Made by a program: the position numbers and the translations under genes
Notes under the pieces: model-generated
What the model was told of the DNA's origin: nothing
Databases searched by the model: none
Seen by the model: the letters and a program-made list of their open reading frames with translations, nothing else
Part shown: positions 31,278-39,879 of the stretch, piece by piece
Layout: the number at the start of each line of letters is the position of its first letter
How positions within the stretch are numbered: the stretch's first letter is position 1
Source of the DNA: an uncultured Rhodoferax sp.
Lineage (GTDB): Bacteria; Pseudomonadota; Gammaproteobacteria; Burkholderiales; Burkholderiaceae_C
NCBI RefSeq assembly: GCF_946221635.1
Contig: NZ_CAMIHB010000002.1
Location: 166,796 to 230,795, forward strand
Reading direction: 5' to 3'
DNA length: 64,000 nucleotides

Positions 31278-32000
31278 ATGCATTGGGATTGGCAGATTTT
31301 CTTGAGTGACGACGGCAGCGGCCGTACGTACTGGCAATGGATGATGGAGGCTTGGCGCTGGACTTTGGCCGTGGCCGGCTGCTCGTGGCTGGTCGCCGTG
31401 GGTGTGGGCGCCGTGGTGGGTACCTTGCGCACATTGCCCAACAGCCCCTGGCTGGTGCGGCTGGCCAATGCCTGGGTGGAGTTCTTCCGGAACATTCCCC
31501 TGCTGGTACAGATTTTTCTCTGGTACTTCGTGGTACCCAAGATGTTCCCCGCCTTCCAGGCGGTGCCGGGCTTTGCGCTGGTGGTGGTGGGGCTGGGCTT
31601 CTTTACCTCGGCGCGTATTGCCGAGCAGGTGCGCGCCGGCATCCAGGCCTTGCCCAAGGGGCAGCGCTACGCAGGCATGGCCATGGGCTTCACCACGGCA
31701 CAGACTTACCGCTACGTGATCCTGCCCATGGCGTTTCGCATCATCATGCCGCCGCTGACCAGCGAGTCCATGAACCTGTTGAAGAACTCGTCGGTGGCGT
31801 TTGCCGTGTCCATTTCGGAGCTGACCATGTTCGCGATGCAGGCGCAGGAAGAGACCTCGCGCGGCGTGGAGGTTTACTTGGCGGTGACCATTCTGTACGC
31901 GGCCTCGGCCTTTGCGGTGAACCGTGTGTTCGCCCTGGTGGAGCGTTCCATCCAAATCCCCGGCTTCATTGTGGCCGGTGGCACAGGCGGAGGGCACTGA
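31278..32000 (+). CDS. gltJ: Glutamate/aspartate ABC transporter permease GltJ
   Basis: A 240-residue inner-membrane permease of the His/Glu/Gln type. It has about five helices, with WVEFFRNIPLLVQIFLWYF, ARIAEQVRAGIQALPKGQ and MNLLKNSSVAFAVSISEL. The EAA-like cytoplasmic loop (GIQALPKGQRYAGMAMGF) contacts the ATPase. SD GCGGAGGT at 31267-31274 supports ATG 31278. It is followed two bases after its stop by gltK. Confidence 0.92.
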   Translation: MHWDWQIFLSDDGSGRTYWQWMMEAWRWTLAVAGCSWLVAVGVGAVVGTLRTLPNSPWLVRLANAWVEFFRNIPLLVQIFLWYFVVPKMFPAFQAVPGFALVVVGLGFFTSARIAEQVRAGIQALPKGQRYAGMAMGFTTAQTYRYVILPMAFRIIMPPLTSESMNLLKNSSVAFAVSISELTMFAMQAQEETSRGVEVYLAVTILYAASAFAVNRVFALVERSIQIPGFIVAGGTGGGH

Positions 32001-32001
32001 G

Positions 32002-32670
32002 ATGCTGGGTCTGGACCTCTCCTTCCTGAGTTGGGAAGTCGTCAACAAATTCGTGCTCAACGGCTTGCGCTTCAGCGTGCTGTTGACCATCGTGGCAACT
32101 TTGGGTGGTGTGGTGCTGGGCACCATCCTCGCCCTCATGCGCCTGTCCGGCAACAAGGTTCTGGGCGGTGTGGCTGCGTTCTATGTGAACGGCATGCGCT
32201 CCATTCCGTTGGTCATGGTGATCCTCTGGTTCTACTTGCTGATTCCCTTCATGATCGGCAAGCCGATTGGCGCCGAACTCTCGGCTGCCATCACCTTCAT
32301 TGCCTTTGAAGCCGCGTACTTCAGCGAAATCATGCGGGCCGGCATCCAGTCCATCCCGCGCGGCCAGGTGTTCGCCGGGCAGGCGCTGGGCATGACCTAC
32401 AACCAAAACATGATGCTGGTGGTACTGCCGCAGGCCTTCCGCAACATGTTGCCCGTCCTGTTCACCCAGACCATCATCCTGTTCCAGGATACCTCGCTGG
32501 TCTACGCCATTGGCGCCTACGACCTGCTCAAGGGCTTCACGCTGGCAGGCAAGCTGTATGGCCGACCCGAAGAGGCCTATGTGCTCGCGGCCGTGGTGTA
32601 CTTTGTGATCTGCTTTGCGCTGTCGTGGGCGGTGAAACGCCTGCAGGCCCGTATTGCCATTATTCGTTGA
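32002..32670 (+). CDS. gltK: Glutamate/aspartate ABC transporter permease GltK
   Basis: A 222-residue permease partner of GltJ. Motifs are FYVNGMRSIPLVMVILWFYL, FSEIMRAGIQSIPRGQVFAG (EAA loop) and TIILFQDTSLVYAIGAYDLL, standard for GltK. ATG 32002 follows the gltJ stop by one base with GGAGGG upstream in gltJ. About five membrane helices are visible. Confidence 0.92.
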   Translation: MLGLDLSFLSWEVVNKFVLNGLRFSVLLTIVATLGGVVLGTILALMRLSGNKVLGGVAAFYVNGMRSIPLVMVILWFYLLIPFMIGKPIGAELSAAITFIAFEAAYFSEIMRAGIQSIPRGQVFAGQALGMTYNQNMMLVVLPQAFRNMLPVLFTQTIILFQDTSLVYAIGAYDLLKGFTLAGKLYGRPEEAYVLAAVVYFVICFALSWAVKRLQARIAIIR

Positions 32671-32687
32671 ACAACAAAGAGATAGAC

Positions 32688-33425
<738 letters not shown>

Positions 33426-33430
33426 GTCCG

Positions 33431-33456
33431 TACGCCCTGCCCTGCAGGGCGTATTT
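33431..33456 (+). terminator. Hairpin after gltL (weak terminator)
   Basis: Perfect 10-bp stem TACGCCCTGC / GCAGGGCGTA with 3-base loop, followed by only three T. It lies between gltL and the chemoreceptor gene. Termination would be partial. Confidence 0.55.
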
Positions 33457-33475
33457 CCATAAAAAGAAGGTGCCT

Positions 33476-35077
33476 ATGTCCACTTCCTCCTCTTCGTTGG
33501 CGCGCAAACTCTCCCTCGGCTTCATTGCCATTCTGTTGCTGTTGCTCGGCGTGGCGGCGACGGGGGTGTACTCGGTGCGACAGGTCAGCAAGTCGCTGGA
33601 GCACATCGTGCAGGTCAACAACCGGCAGACGGAGTTGACCAACACGCTGATGGACAGCATCAACCGGGTGACCATCCACAGCCGCTCGGTGGCCCTGTTC
33701 ACCGAGCTGGACCCCAAGCAGCTGCAGGTCGAGTTCAAGGCTGCGGAATCGGCCATGGCCAACATGAGCCAGGCCGAGGCGGCCCTGAGCGCATTGCTTG
33801 CGACGGCTGAGGCCAGCAGCGATGAGCGCGCCCTGATGGGGCGTATCTCCGAGCAGACCAAGAAGGTGCTGCCCGAGGTGACCGAGGCGCTCAAACAGGC
33901 CAATGACGGCGACACCGTCGCTGCCGTGCTCACACTCATGAACCGCGTGCGCCCTGCCGAAGAGGCCTTGCGCAAGGACGCTGCCAGCCTGATTGCCCTG
34001 CAACTGGCGCAGACCCAGGAGGCTAATGCCGAGTCGGAAGCCTTGCAGCGCAAGATGATGGTGCTGCTGGGGGGGCTCGTGATCGTGGCCCTGGTGGCGG
34101 GTGGCCTCATCGCCTGGCGCATCACGGTGGGTGTGACGCACCCCGTCAAACTCGCCATGCGCATGACCGAGCGCATTGCCGCCGGTGACCTGACCACCAA
34201 AGTGCCCCAGGGGGCCAATGATGAAATCGGCCGCCTGCTGCAGGCGGTCACGGCCATGCAGAACAACCTGCGCCAAATGGTCGAGAGCATCCGCGAGGCG
34301 GCCAGTTCCATCCACCGCTCCAGCCAGGAGGTGGCGGAGGGCAATCTGGACTTGAGCAACCGCACCGAACAAACGGCCGCCAACCTGCAGCAGACCGCCC
34401 ATTCGGTGAGCCTTCTGACGGATGCCGTGCAGAACAGCGCCAACGCCGCCCAGCAGGCCAACCAGCTGGCGGGAACCTCGGCCGAGGTGGCGGTGCGTGG
34501 CGGCTCGGTGGTCTCCGAGGTGGTGGCCACCATGCAGGAGATCAACACCAGCTCGTCCAAGATCGCGGACATCATCAGCGTCATCGACGGCATCGCCTTC
34601 CAGACCAACATCCTGGCGTTGAACGCCGCCGTGGAGGCGGCCCGTGCGGGCGAGCAGGGCCGCGGCTTTGCCGTGGTGGCGTCCGAGGTGCGTTCCCTGG
34701 CGGGCCGGTCGGCCGAAGCGGCCAAGGAGATCAAGGGCCTGATCAATACCAGCGTGGAGCGCGTGGAGCGCGGCACGCAACTGGTGGCGGCAGCCGGCCA
34801 GACCATGAGCGAGATCGTGAATTCGGTGCAGCGCGTGACGCACACCATCGGCGACATCAGTGCCACGGTCTCCGAGCAAAGCCAGGGCATCGGCACGGTG
34901 AATTCGGCCATCACGGCGCTGGACCAGATGACCCAGCAAAACTCTGCGCTGGTGGAGCAGAGCGCCGCCGCCGCCGAAAGTCTCAAGGACCAGGCCGAGC
35001 AGCTCACCCGCATTGTCAGCGCGTTTGAAACCGGCACGACGGAACCCTCGCTGTCCACGCCGCGCCTGCTCAACTGA
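33476..35077 (+). CDS. Methyl-accepting chemotaxis protein
   Basis: A 533-residue inner-membrane chemoreceptor. The first membrane segment is about residues 13-32, followed by a periplasmic four-helix-bundle type sensor to about 190, a second segment (MVLLGGLVIVALVAGGLIAW) and HAMP. The signalling hairpin tip reads GIAFQTNILALNAAVEAARA GEQGRGFAVVASEVR, split here for length. Methylation helices flank it. Its position 50 bases after the glutamate-type transporter suggests chemotaxis to a related amino acid, which is inference. There is no C-terminal CheR-docking pentapeptide (the end is STPRLLN). Confidence 0.93.
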   Translation: MSTSSSSLARKLSLGFIAILLLLLGVAATGVYSVRQVSKSLEHIVQVNNRQTELTNTLMDSINRVTIHSRSVALFTELDPKQLQVEFKAAESAMANMSQAEAALSALLATAEASSDERALMGRISEQTKKVLPEVTEALKQANDGDTVAAVLTLMNRVRPAEEALRKDAASLIALQLAQTQEANAESEALQRKMMVLLGGLVIVALVAGGLIAWRITVGVTHPVKLAMRMTERIAAGDLTTKVPQGANDEIGRLLQAVTAMQNNLRQMVESIREAASSIHRSSQEVAEGNLDLSNRTEQTAANLQQTAHSVSLLTDAVQNSANAAQQANQLAGTSAEVAVRGGSVVSEVVATMQEINTSSSKIADIISVIDGIAFQTNILALNAAVEAARAGEQGRGFAVVASEVRSLAGRSAEAAKEIKGLINTSVERVERGTQLVAAAGQTMSEIVNSVQRVTHTIGDISATVSEQSQGIGTVNSAITALDQMTQQNSALVEQSAAAAESLKDQAEQLTRIVSAFETGTTEPSLSTPRLLN

Positions 35078-35121
35078 GGCGCCCGCCGCCAGGTGGGGGG
35101 CGATTTGGGACAATAGCGCCC

Positions 35122-36168
35122 ATGACGCAAGCCACCTCCACCTCTTCCCTCACCATCACCCGCCCCGACGACTGGCACCTGCACGTGCGCGACGGGGCTG
35201 CACTGCACACCGTCGTGCCCCACACGGCCGCCCAGTTCGGGCGCGCCATCATCATGCCCAACCTCAAGCCGCCCGTGACCACGGCCGAGCAGGCGCTGGC
35301 CTACAAGGCGCGCATCCAGGCCGCCGTGCCCGCCGGCGTGCAGTTCGAGCCGCTGATGACGCTGTACCTCACCGACAACCTGCCCGCCGACGAGATTGCC
35401 GCTGCCCGGGACGCCGGCGTGGTGGCCTGCAAGCTCTACCCGGCGGGCGCCACCACCAACAGCGATGCCGGTGTCACCGATATCCGCAAGACCTACAAGA
35501 CGCTGGAGGCCATGCAGAAGGCCGGCTTGCTGTTGCTGGTGCATGGAGAAGTGACCAGCAGCGACATTGATCTGTTCGACCGCGAGGCGGTGTTCATCGA
35601 CCAGCAGCTCATTCCCCTGCGCCGCGATTTCCCCGAGCTCAAGATCGTCTTCGAGCACATCACGACCCGGGATGCCGCGCAGTATGTGGCCGACAGCGAC
35701 CGCTTCACCGCCGCCAGCATCACGGCCCACCACCTGCTCTACAACCGCAATGCCATCTTCACCGGAGGCATCCGCCCGCACTACTACTGCCTGCCGGTCC
35801 TCAAGCGCGAGACCCACCGCCAGGCGCTGGTGCAGGCCGCGACGGGCGGCAGCGCCAAGTTCTTTCTGGGCACCGACAGCGCGCCCCACGCCACCCACCT
35901 CAAGGAGCACGCCACGGGCTGCGCAGGCTGTTACACCGCCCATGCGGCCATGGAGCTGTACGCCCAGGCCTTTGACGCCGTGGGCGCGCTGGACCGCCTC
36001 GAAGGCTTTGCCTCCTTCCACGGCGCGGACTTCTACGGCCTGCCGCGCAACACCGGCACCATCACGCTGCAGCGCCAGGCGTGGACCCCGCCAGAGAGCT
36101 ATGCCTATGGCGACACCACCCTCAAACCCCTGGCGGCTGGCGAAGCACTGCAGTGGCGCATGGTCTAG
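35122..36168 (+). CDS. pyrC: Dihydroorotase PyrC
   Basis: Third step of pyrimidine biosynthesis, cyclising carbamoyl-aspartate to dihydroorotate, in the cytosol. The 348-residue length is standard for E. coli-type PyrC. The metal-binding motif DWHLHVRDG is near residues 17-25, the carboxylated-Lys region is VVACKLYPAGATTNS, the second His region is LLLVHGEVTS, and GTDSAPHATHLKE carries the catalytic Asp. GACAAT lies 7 bases before the ATG with no SD, a pattern shared by several genes here. It overlaps the following DUF3025 gene. Confidence 0.95.
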   Translation: MTQATSTSSLTITRPDDWHLHVRDGAALHTVVPHTAAQFGRAIIMPNLKPPVTTAEQALAYKARIQAAVPAGVQFEPLMTLYLTDNLPADEIAAARDAGVVACKLYPAGATTNSDAGVTDIRKTYKTLEAMQKAGLLLLVHGEVTSSDIDLFDREAVFIDQQLIPLRRDFPELKIVFEHITTRDAAQYVADSDRFTAASITAHHLLYNRNAIFTGGIRPHYYCLPVLKRETHRQALVQAATGGSAKFFLGTDSAPHATHLKEHATGCAGCYTAHAAMELYAQAFDAVGALDRLEGFASFHGADFYGLPRNTGTITLQRQAWTPPESYAYGDTTLKPLAAGEALQWRMV

Positions 36169-36899
36169 AGGCCATCGATTGGACCGCCCCCTGGCTGGCG
36201 CCGTGGCGCGGGCGGGGGGAGGGGCTGGCGCAGCAGGTGGGTGCGGGCCGGAGCGTGGCGCAGGCACTCAACACCGTCCCGGGCGCTCCCGTGAGGTTCG
36301 TGCCACAAGCCGCGCTGCCGGAGGGTACGGCCTACGAGCAACATATTTTCGAAACGGGCTGCGTGCCCACGCGCGACGGTCTGCACGATTTCTTCAATGG
36401 CCTGTGCTGGCTGCACTTTCCCTTGGCCAAGCAGCGGCTCAACCAACTGCAGGCTGAGCAGATAGCGCGCAGCGGCATTGGGGCCGTGCGTGGCCCGGTG
36501 CGCGACGCACTCACGGTGTTCGACGAGAACGCGGCGCTGCTGCTGGCGCCGGAGCCCCTGTGGCAGGCCCTGCTGGCCAAGGACTGGCAGGCCCTGTTCC
36601 TGCATCTGCGTCCGCTGTGGGAAGAGGCCACACTCCTGCTCTTTGGCCACGCGTTGCTGGAAAAGCTGGTTTCTCCAAGAAAACCGATCACAGCCCACGT
36701 ATTCATTGCGCGAGCAGCTAGCAATTCCATAGCGCGCCTGGATGCCTGGCTGGCCCACAGCCTGACTGCCGACGGGCTGGCCGCCAAGCCCTTTGCCCCC
36801 TTGCCGGTGCTGGGCGTGCCGGGCTGGTGGGGGGCGAATGAGGACGCCGGTTTTTACGCTGACACTGGCGTGTTCCGCCCGCCCCGGCCTAGGCTTTGA
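36153..36899 (+). CDS. DUF3025 domain protein
   Basis: A 248-residue protein of the DUF3025 family, recognised by FETGCVPTRDGLHDFFNGLC WLHFPLAKQRLNQLQ (split for length) and RDALTVFDENAALLL. The function is unknown. I placed the start at GTG 36153, overlapping pyrC by 16 bases; other starts are possible because the frame is open further upstream. Residues about 176-194 (RKPITAHVFIARAASNSIA) are encoded by a family A repeat read in reverse. The 3' end overlaps the convergent Bug-protein gene by 11 bases. Confidence 0.82.
   Translation: MAHGLEAIDWTAPWLAPWRGRGEGLAQQVGAGRSVAQALNTVPGAPVRFVPQAALPEGTAYEQHIFETGCVPTRDGLHDFFNGLCWLHFPLAKQRLNQLQAEQIARSGIGAVRGPVRDALTVFDENAALLLAPEPLWQALLAKDWQALFLHLRPLWEEATLLLFGHALLEKLVSPRKPITAHVFIARAASNSIARLDAWLAHSLTADGLAAKPFAPLPVLGVPGWWGANEDAGFYADTGVFRPPRPRL
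36679..36733 (-). repeat. Dispersed repeat family A, copy 5 (inside DUF3025 gene)
   Basis: On the minus strand: GCTATGGAATTGCTAGC, TGCTCGCGCAATGAATAC, GTGGGCTGTGATCGG and a T-rich end. It is translated through in the DUF3025 protein. Confidence 0.82.
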
Positions 36900-37902
36900 G
36901 CTTGAGCAGGTGGACCATGACGCGGGCCGTGGTCAGGTCCAGGTCGATCTGGTTGTTCAGGTCCTTGCCCGTCATCCAGGAAGCGTCCCAGTGGTTTTGT
37001 TTCAGCGTGGCCTTCCAGCTGTCGTGCAAAGTGGCCAGGCGTACGGCCTCCACCATCTCGGCCTGGCGCTCGGGAGAGACGCCCTTGCCGGTGAAGACGG
37101 CACGCCAATTGGACATTTCCACCTGCACACCCTGGTCGCGGATGGCCGGGATGCCGAAGGATGCCTTGCGCGAGGACACGCCGATGGCGCGCAGCTGGCC
37201 CCCGGCGAGCTGGGCCGCGAACTCGCTATAGCCCGAAATGCCCACCGCCGCCTTGCCGCCCAGCACGGCCGAGACCACGTCCACCCCGCTGGCAAAGGGC
37301 AGGTAGTTCAGCTCCTCGGGGTTGGCACCCGCCGCGCGCGCAAACACGCCGGCAAAAATATGGTCCACCCCACCGGCCGAGCCCCCGGCCACGGCCACGG
37401 ACTTGAGGTTGGCCTTCATGCTGGCCGACAGGTCGGACGCACTCTTGATGGGGGAGTTGGCCGCCACCACCATCACCAGGTAGTCGCTGGTCAGGCGTGC
37501 CACAGGCAGAACGGCCGACAGGTCGATCGCGGGCTTGAGCAGGGCCACGGCACCCACCATGACGGTGCCGCCCATGATCAGGGTGTTGGCGTCTGCGCTG
37601 TACTTCTCGGCGTAATAGGCCAGGCCCAGGGTGCCGCCCTTGCCGCCCTTGTTCTCGTACTCCACCTCGTCGACCACGCCGGCTGAAATCATGGCGGTGC
37701 CCAGTGCGCGGCCGGTCTGGTCCCAGCCGCCGCCGGCGTTGGCGGGAATCACGATGCGCAGCTTGGCCGCCAGCTTGCCGCCGGCCTTGGGCTTGCCGGC
37801 TGTGGCGGGCTTGGCGGCCTGACCCCAGCTGGGCAGAGCCATGGCCGGCAGTGCCGAGACGGCCAGTTGGGCAAGAAGACGGCGGCGGTGCAGTGCGTTC
37901 AT
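36889..37902 (-). CDS. Bug/TctC-family tripartite tricarboxylate binding protein
   Basis: A 337-residue periplasmic receptor of the Bug family, which is expanded in Burkholderiales. A Tat-like N-terminus (RRRLLAQLAVSALPAMALP) precedes a Lys/Ala-rich linker and the Bug core: IVIPANAGGGWDQTGRALG, ENKGGKGGTLGL and AGGSAGGVDHIFAGVFARAAG. The ligand is probably a carboxylate but cannot be named. No TctAB membrane genes are adjacent, which is common for orphan Bug proteins. Convergent with the DUF3025 gene. Confidence 0.9.
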   Translation of the reverse strand: MNALHRRRLLAQLAVSALPAMALPSWGQAAKPATAGKPKAGGKLAAKLRIVIPANAGGGWDQTGRALGTAMISAGVVDEVEYENKGGKGGTLGLAYYAEKYSADANTLIMGGTVMVGAVALLKPAIDLSAVLPVARLTSDYLVMVVAANSPIKSASDLSASMKANLKSVAVAGGSAGGVDHIFAGVFARAAGANPEELNYLPFASGVDVVSAVLGGKAAVGISGYSEFAAQLAGGQLRAIGVSSRKASFGIPAIRDQGVQVEMSNWRAVFTGKGVSPERQAEMVEAVRLATLHDSWKATLKQNHWDASWMTGKDLNNQIDLDLTTARVMVHLLKLKA

Positions 37903-38019
37903 GGCAGGTCGGCAGAAGTGGTTGGGAGCGCCATCTTAGGGGCTTTGTGTGGCACCGGTCCAAACGGCCACAGCCTGTTACAAAAGGCCATAATTTTCGT
38001 GGGCTCAAGCCCCTTTCGG

Positions 38020-38046
38020 CTTGAATTCACCCCCGGCGCCCCTACC
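38020..38046 (+). promoter_or_regulatory. Candidate heat-shock (sigma-32) promoter of htpX
   Basis: CTTGAA (38020-38025), 13-base spacer, then CCCCTACC (38039-38046), close to the sigma-32 pattern CTTGAA and CCCCATNT. It is 50 bases upstream of the htpX ATG. htpX is a known heat-shock gene in enterobacteria, so the assignment is plausible. Confidence 0.55.
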
Positions 38047-38095
38047 ATCCGTGGCAACGGCCGGGACGCGGCCCTTTTCCGAAAGAAGTTATTCC

Positions 38096-38974
38096 ATGAA
38101 ACGCATCATCTTGTTTGTTTTGACCAACCTGGCCGTGGTGCTGGTGTTGGGGGTGGTCGCCAGCTTGCTGGGCGTGAACCGCTTCCTCACCGCCAACGGC
38201 CTGAACCTGGGCGCCCTGCTGGGCTTTGCCCTGGTGATGGGCTTTGGCGGCGCCATCATTTCCCTGCTGATCAGCAAGCCCATGGCCAAGTGGACCTCGG
38301 GGGTGCAGGTGATCGAGCAGCCGCAGAACGCCGACGAGGCCTGGATTGTGGACACCGTGCGCAAGTTCGCCGACAAGGCCGGTATCGGCATGCCGGAAGT
38401 CGGCATCTTTGAGGGCGAACCCAATGCCTTTGCCACGGGCGCCTTCAAGAACTCGGCCCTGGTGGCCGTGTCCACCGGCCTGCTGCGCGGCATGACGCGT
38501 GAGGAGATCGAGGCCGTGATCGGCCACGAGGTGGCCCACATTGCCAATGGCGACATGGTCACCATGACGCTGATCCAGGGCGTGATGAACACCTTTGTGG
38601 TGTTCCTGAGCCGCGTCATCGGCTACGCCGTAGACAGCTTCCTGCGCAAGGGGGACGACCGCGAAAGCAGTGGCCCCGGCATCGGCTACTACATCACCAC
38701 CATCGTGCTCGACATCGTGCTGGGCTTTGTGGCCGCCATCATCGTGGCCTGGTTCAGCCGCCAGCGCGAATTCCGCGCCGATGCGGGTGCTGCCCAGCTC
38801 ATGGGCCGCAAGCAGCCCATGATGAATGCGCTGGCCCGTCTGGGCGGCATGACGCCGGGCGAGTTGCCCAAGAGCGTGGCGGCCATGGGCATTGCCGGCG
38901 GCATTGGCCAGCTGTTCTCCACCCACCCGCCCATTGAAGAGCGCATTGCCGCGCTGCAGGCTTCGGGCAACTGA
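38096..38974 (+). CDS. htpX: Membrane zinc protease HtpX
   Basis: Degrades damaged or misfolded inner-membrane proteins. At 292 residues it is of normal length. Two N-terminal membrane helices (about 5-27 and 38-60) precede the zinc motif HEVAH (144-148) inside EEIEAVIGHEVAHIANGDMV. Two further helices (about 156-176 and 198-222) and the second metal-ligand region SRQREFRADAGAAQL follow. GAAAGAAG at 38081-38088 serves as SD. A sigma-32-like promoter lies upstream and a strong terminator follows. Confidence 0.95.
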   Translation: MKRIILFVLTNLAVVLVLGVVASLLGVNRFLTANGLNLGALLGFALVMGFGGAIISLLISKPMAKWTSGVQVIEQPQNADEAWIVDTVRKFADKAGIGMPEVGIFEGEPNAFATGAFKNSALVAVSTGLLRGMTREEIEAVIGHEVAHIANGDMVTMTLIQGVMNTFVVFLSRVIGYAVDSFLRKGDDRESSGPGIGYYITTIVLDIVLGFVAAIIVAWFSRQREFRADAGAAQLMGRKQPMMNALARLGGMTPGELPKSVAAMGIAGGIGQLFSTHPPIEERIAALQASGN

Positions 38975-39008
38975 GCCCCCTGCGGCGTGTGCCGCGTGAC
39001 TGCCACCG

Positions 39009-39046
39009 AGGCCCTCCTGCCCCATGCCGGAGGGCCTTTGTTTTTG
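39009..39046. terminator. Intrinsic terminator after htpX
   Basis: Stem AGGCCCTCC / GGAGGGCCT with an 11-base loop and a T-rich tail (TTGTTTTT). It stands between convergent htpX and the family-3 binding-protein gene and serves the plus strand. Confidence 0.85.
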
Positions 39047-39055
39047 TGGCGCGTA

Positions 39056-39811
39056 TCAGCGGTAGCGCGCTTGCAGGGCTTGCAGAGTCCCCTTTTTGCT
39101 GGCGGTCTGGATGGCCGATTCCATGCGCGCCAGCAGGGCGGGTGCGTCCGGGTAGCTGCGGCGCAGACCGAAGTTGTAGCTGGCGGCGGGCAGAAAGGGC
39201 AGGGGCGTGAACTGCAGCCGGTCCGCGTAGCCCAGGGCTTTGATGCGCAGCCAGGTCACGATCTCGGCTTGCGGGAACACGTCCAGCGACCCATTGAGCA
39301 AGCGGCGCAATACGGCGTCCTGGTCCGGCTCCAGGGACAGTCGGTCGGCCTCCAGATGCTCCTTTACATAGCCGCTGCCGATATAGCCGCCTTGGCGCAG
39401 ATCGCGCATGTCGGCCACGGAGCTGATCTGGGCTATGCGCGAGTCGCCGCGCCGGTGGTACACGCCCAGCGCCACACGCAACAGAGGGGTGGGGCAGAAG
39501 TCGGCGTAGGCGCTGCGCTCGGTGGTTTGCACGGTGCAGAAGCCGTCCAGCTCGCCTTGCCGCACCAGCAGCTGTGCCCGTGCCCAAGGGTAGCCATAGT
39601 GTTCCAGCGTGATACCGGCCAGCCCGCCCACCAGGTCCACGGACTCCACCAGCAGCCCACGCATCTGGCCGCCGTCGTCCTTCTCGCTGAAGGGGGAGAA
39701 CTTGTCAAAGTACCCCATGCGCACCAAGGGTGCGGCGGGTTGCGCCAGTGCCGGCAGGAGCCAGGCGCAGGCAGAGGCAGACACGGAACGCAGGCAGTGA
39801 CGGCGGTTCAT
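39056..39811 (-). CDS. Family-3 extracellular solute-binding protein
   Basis: A 251-residue protein with an N-terminal signal peptide (LRSVSASACAWLLPALAQP). The core matches periplasmic amino-acid-binding-like proteins of the SBP_bac_3 group (VRMGYFDKFSPFSE, DLVGGLAGI, LRQGGYIGSGYVKEHLE). The usual Arg/Asp amino-acid clamp is not evident by eye and no permease is adjacent, so it may be a sensor-like or orphan receptor. Confidence 0.75.
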   Translation of the reverse strand: MNRRHCLRSVSASACAWLLPALAQPAAPLVRMGYFDKFSPFSEKDDGGQMRGLLVESVDLVGGLAGITLEHYGYPWARAQLLVRQGELDGFCTVQTTERSAYADFCPTPLLRVALGVYHRRGDSRIAQISSVADMRDLRQGGYIGSGYVKEHLEADRLSLEPDQDAVLRRLLNGSLDVFPQAEIVTWLRIKALGYADRLQFTPLPFLPAASYNFGLRRSYPDAPALLARMESAIQTASKKGTLQALQARYR

Positions 39812-39879
39812 GGTGTGTGCGGCGGCAGAGGGGCTGTAATCGCCGCATTACACACCAAACCCCCTCGTTTGGGGTGTCG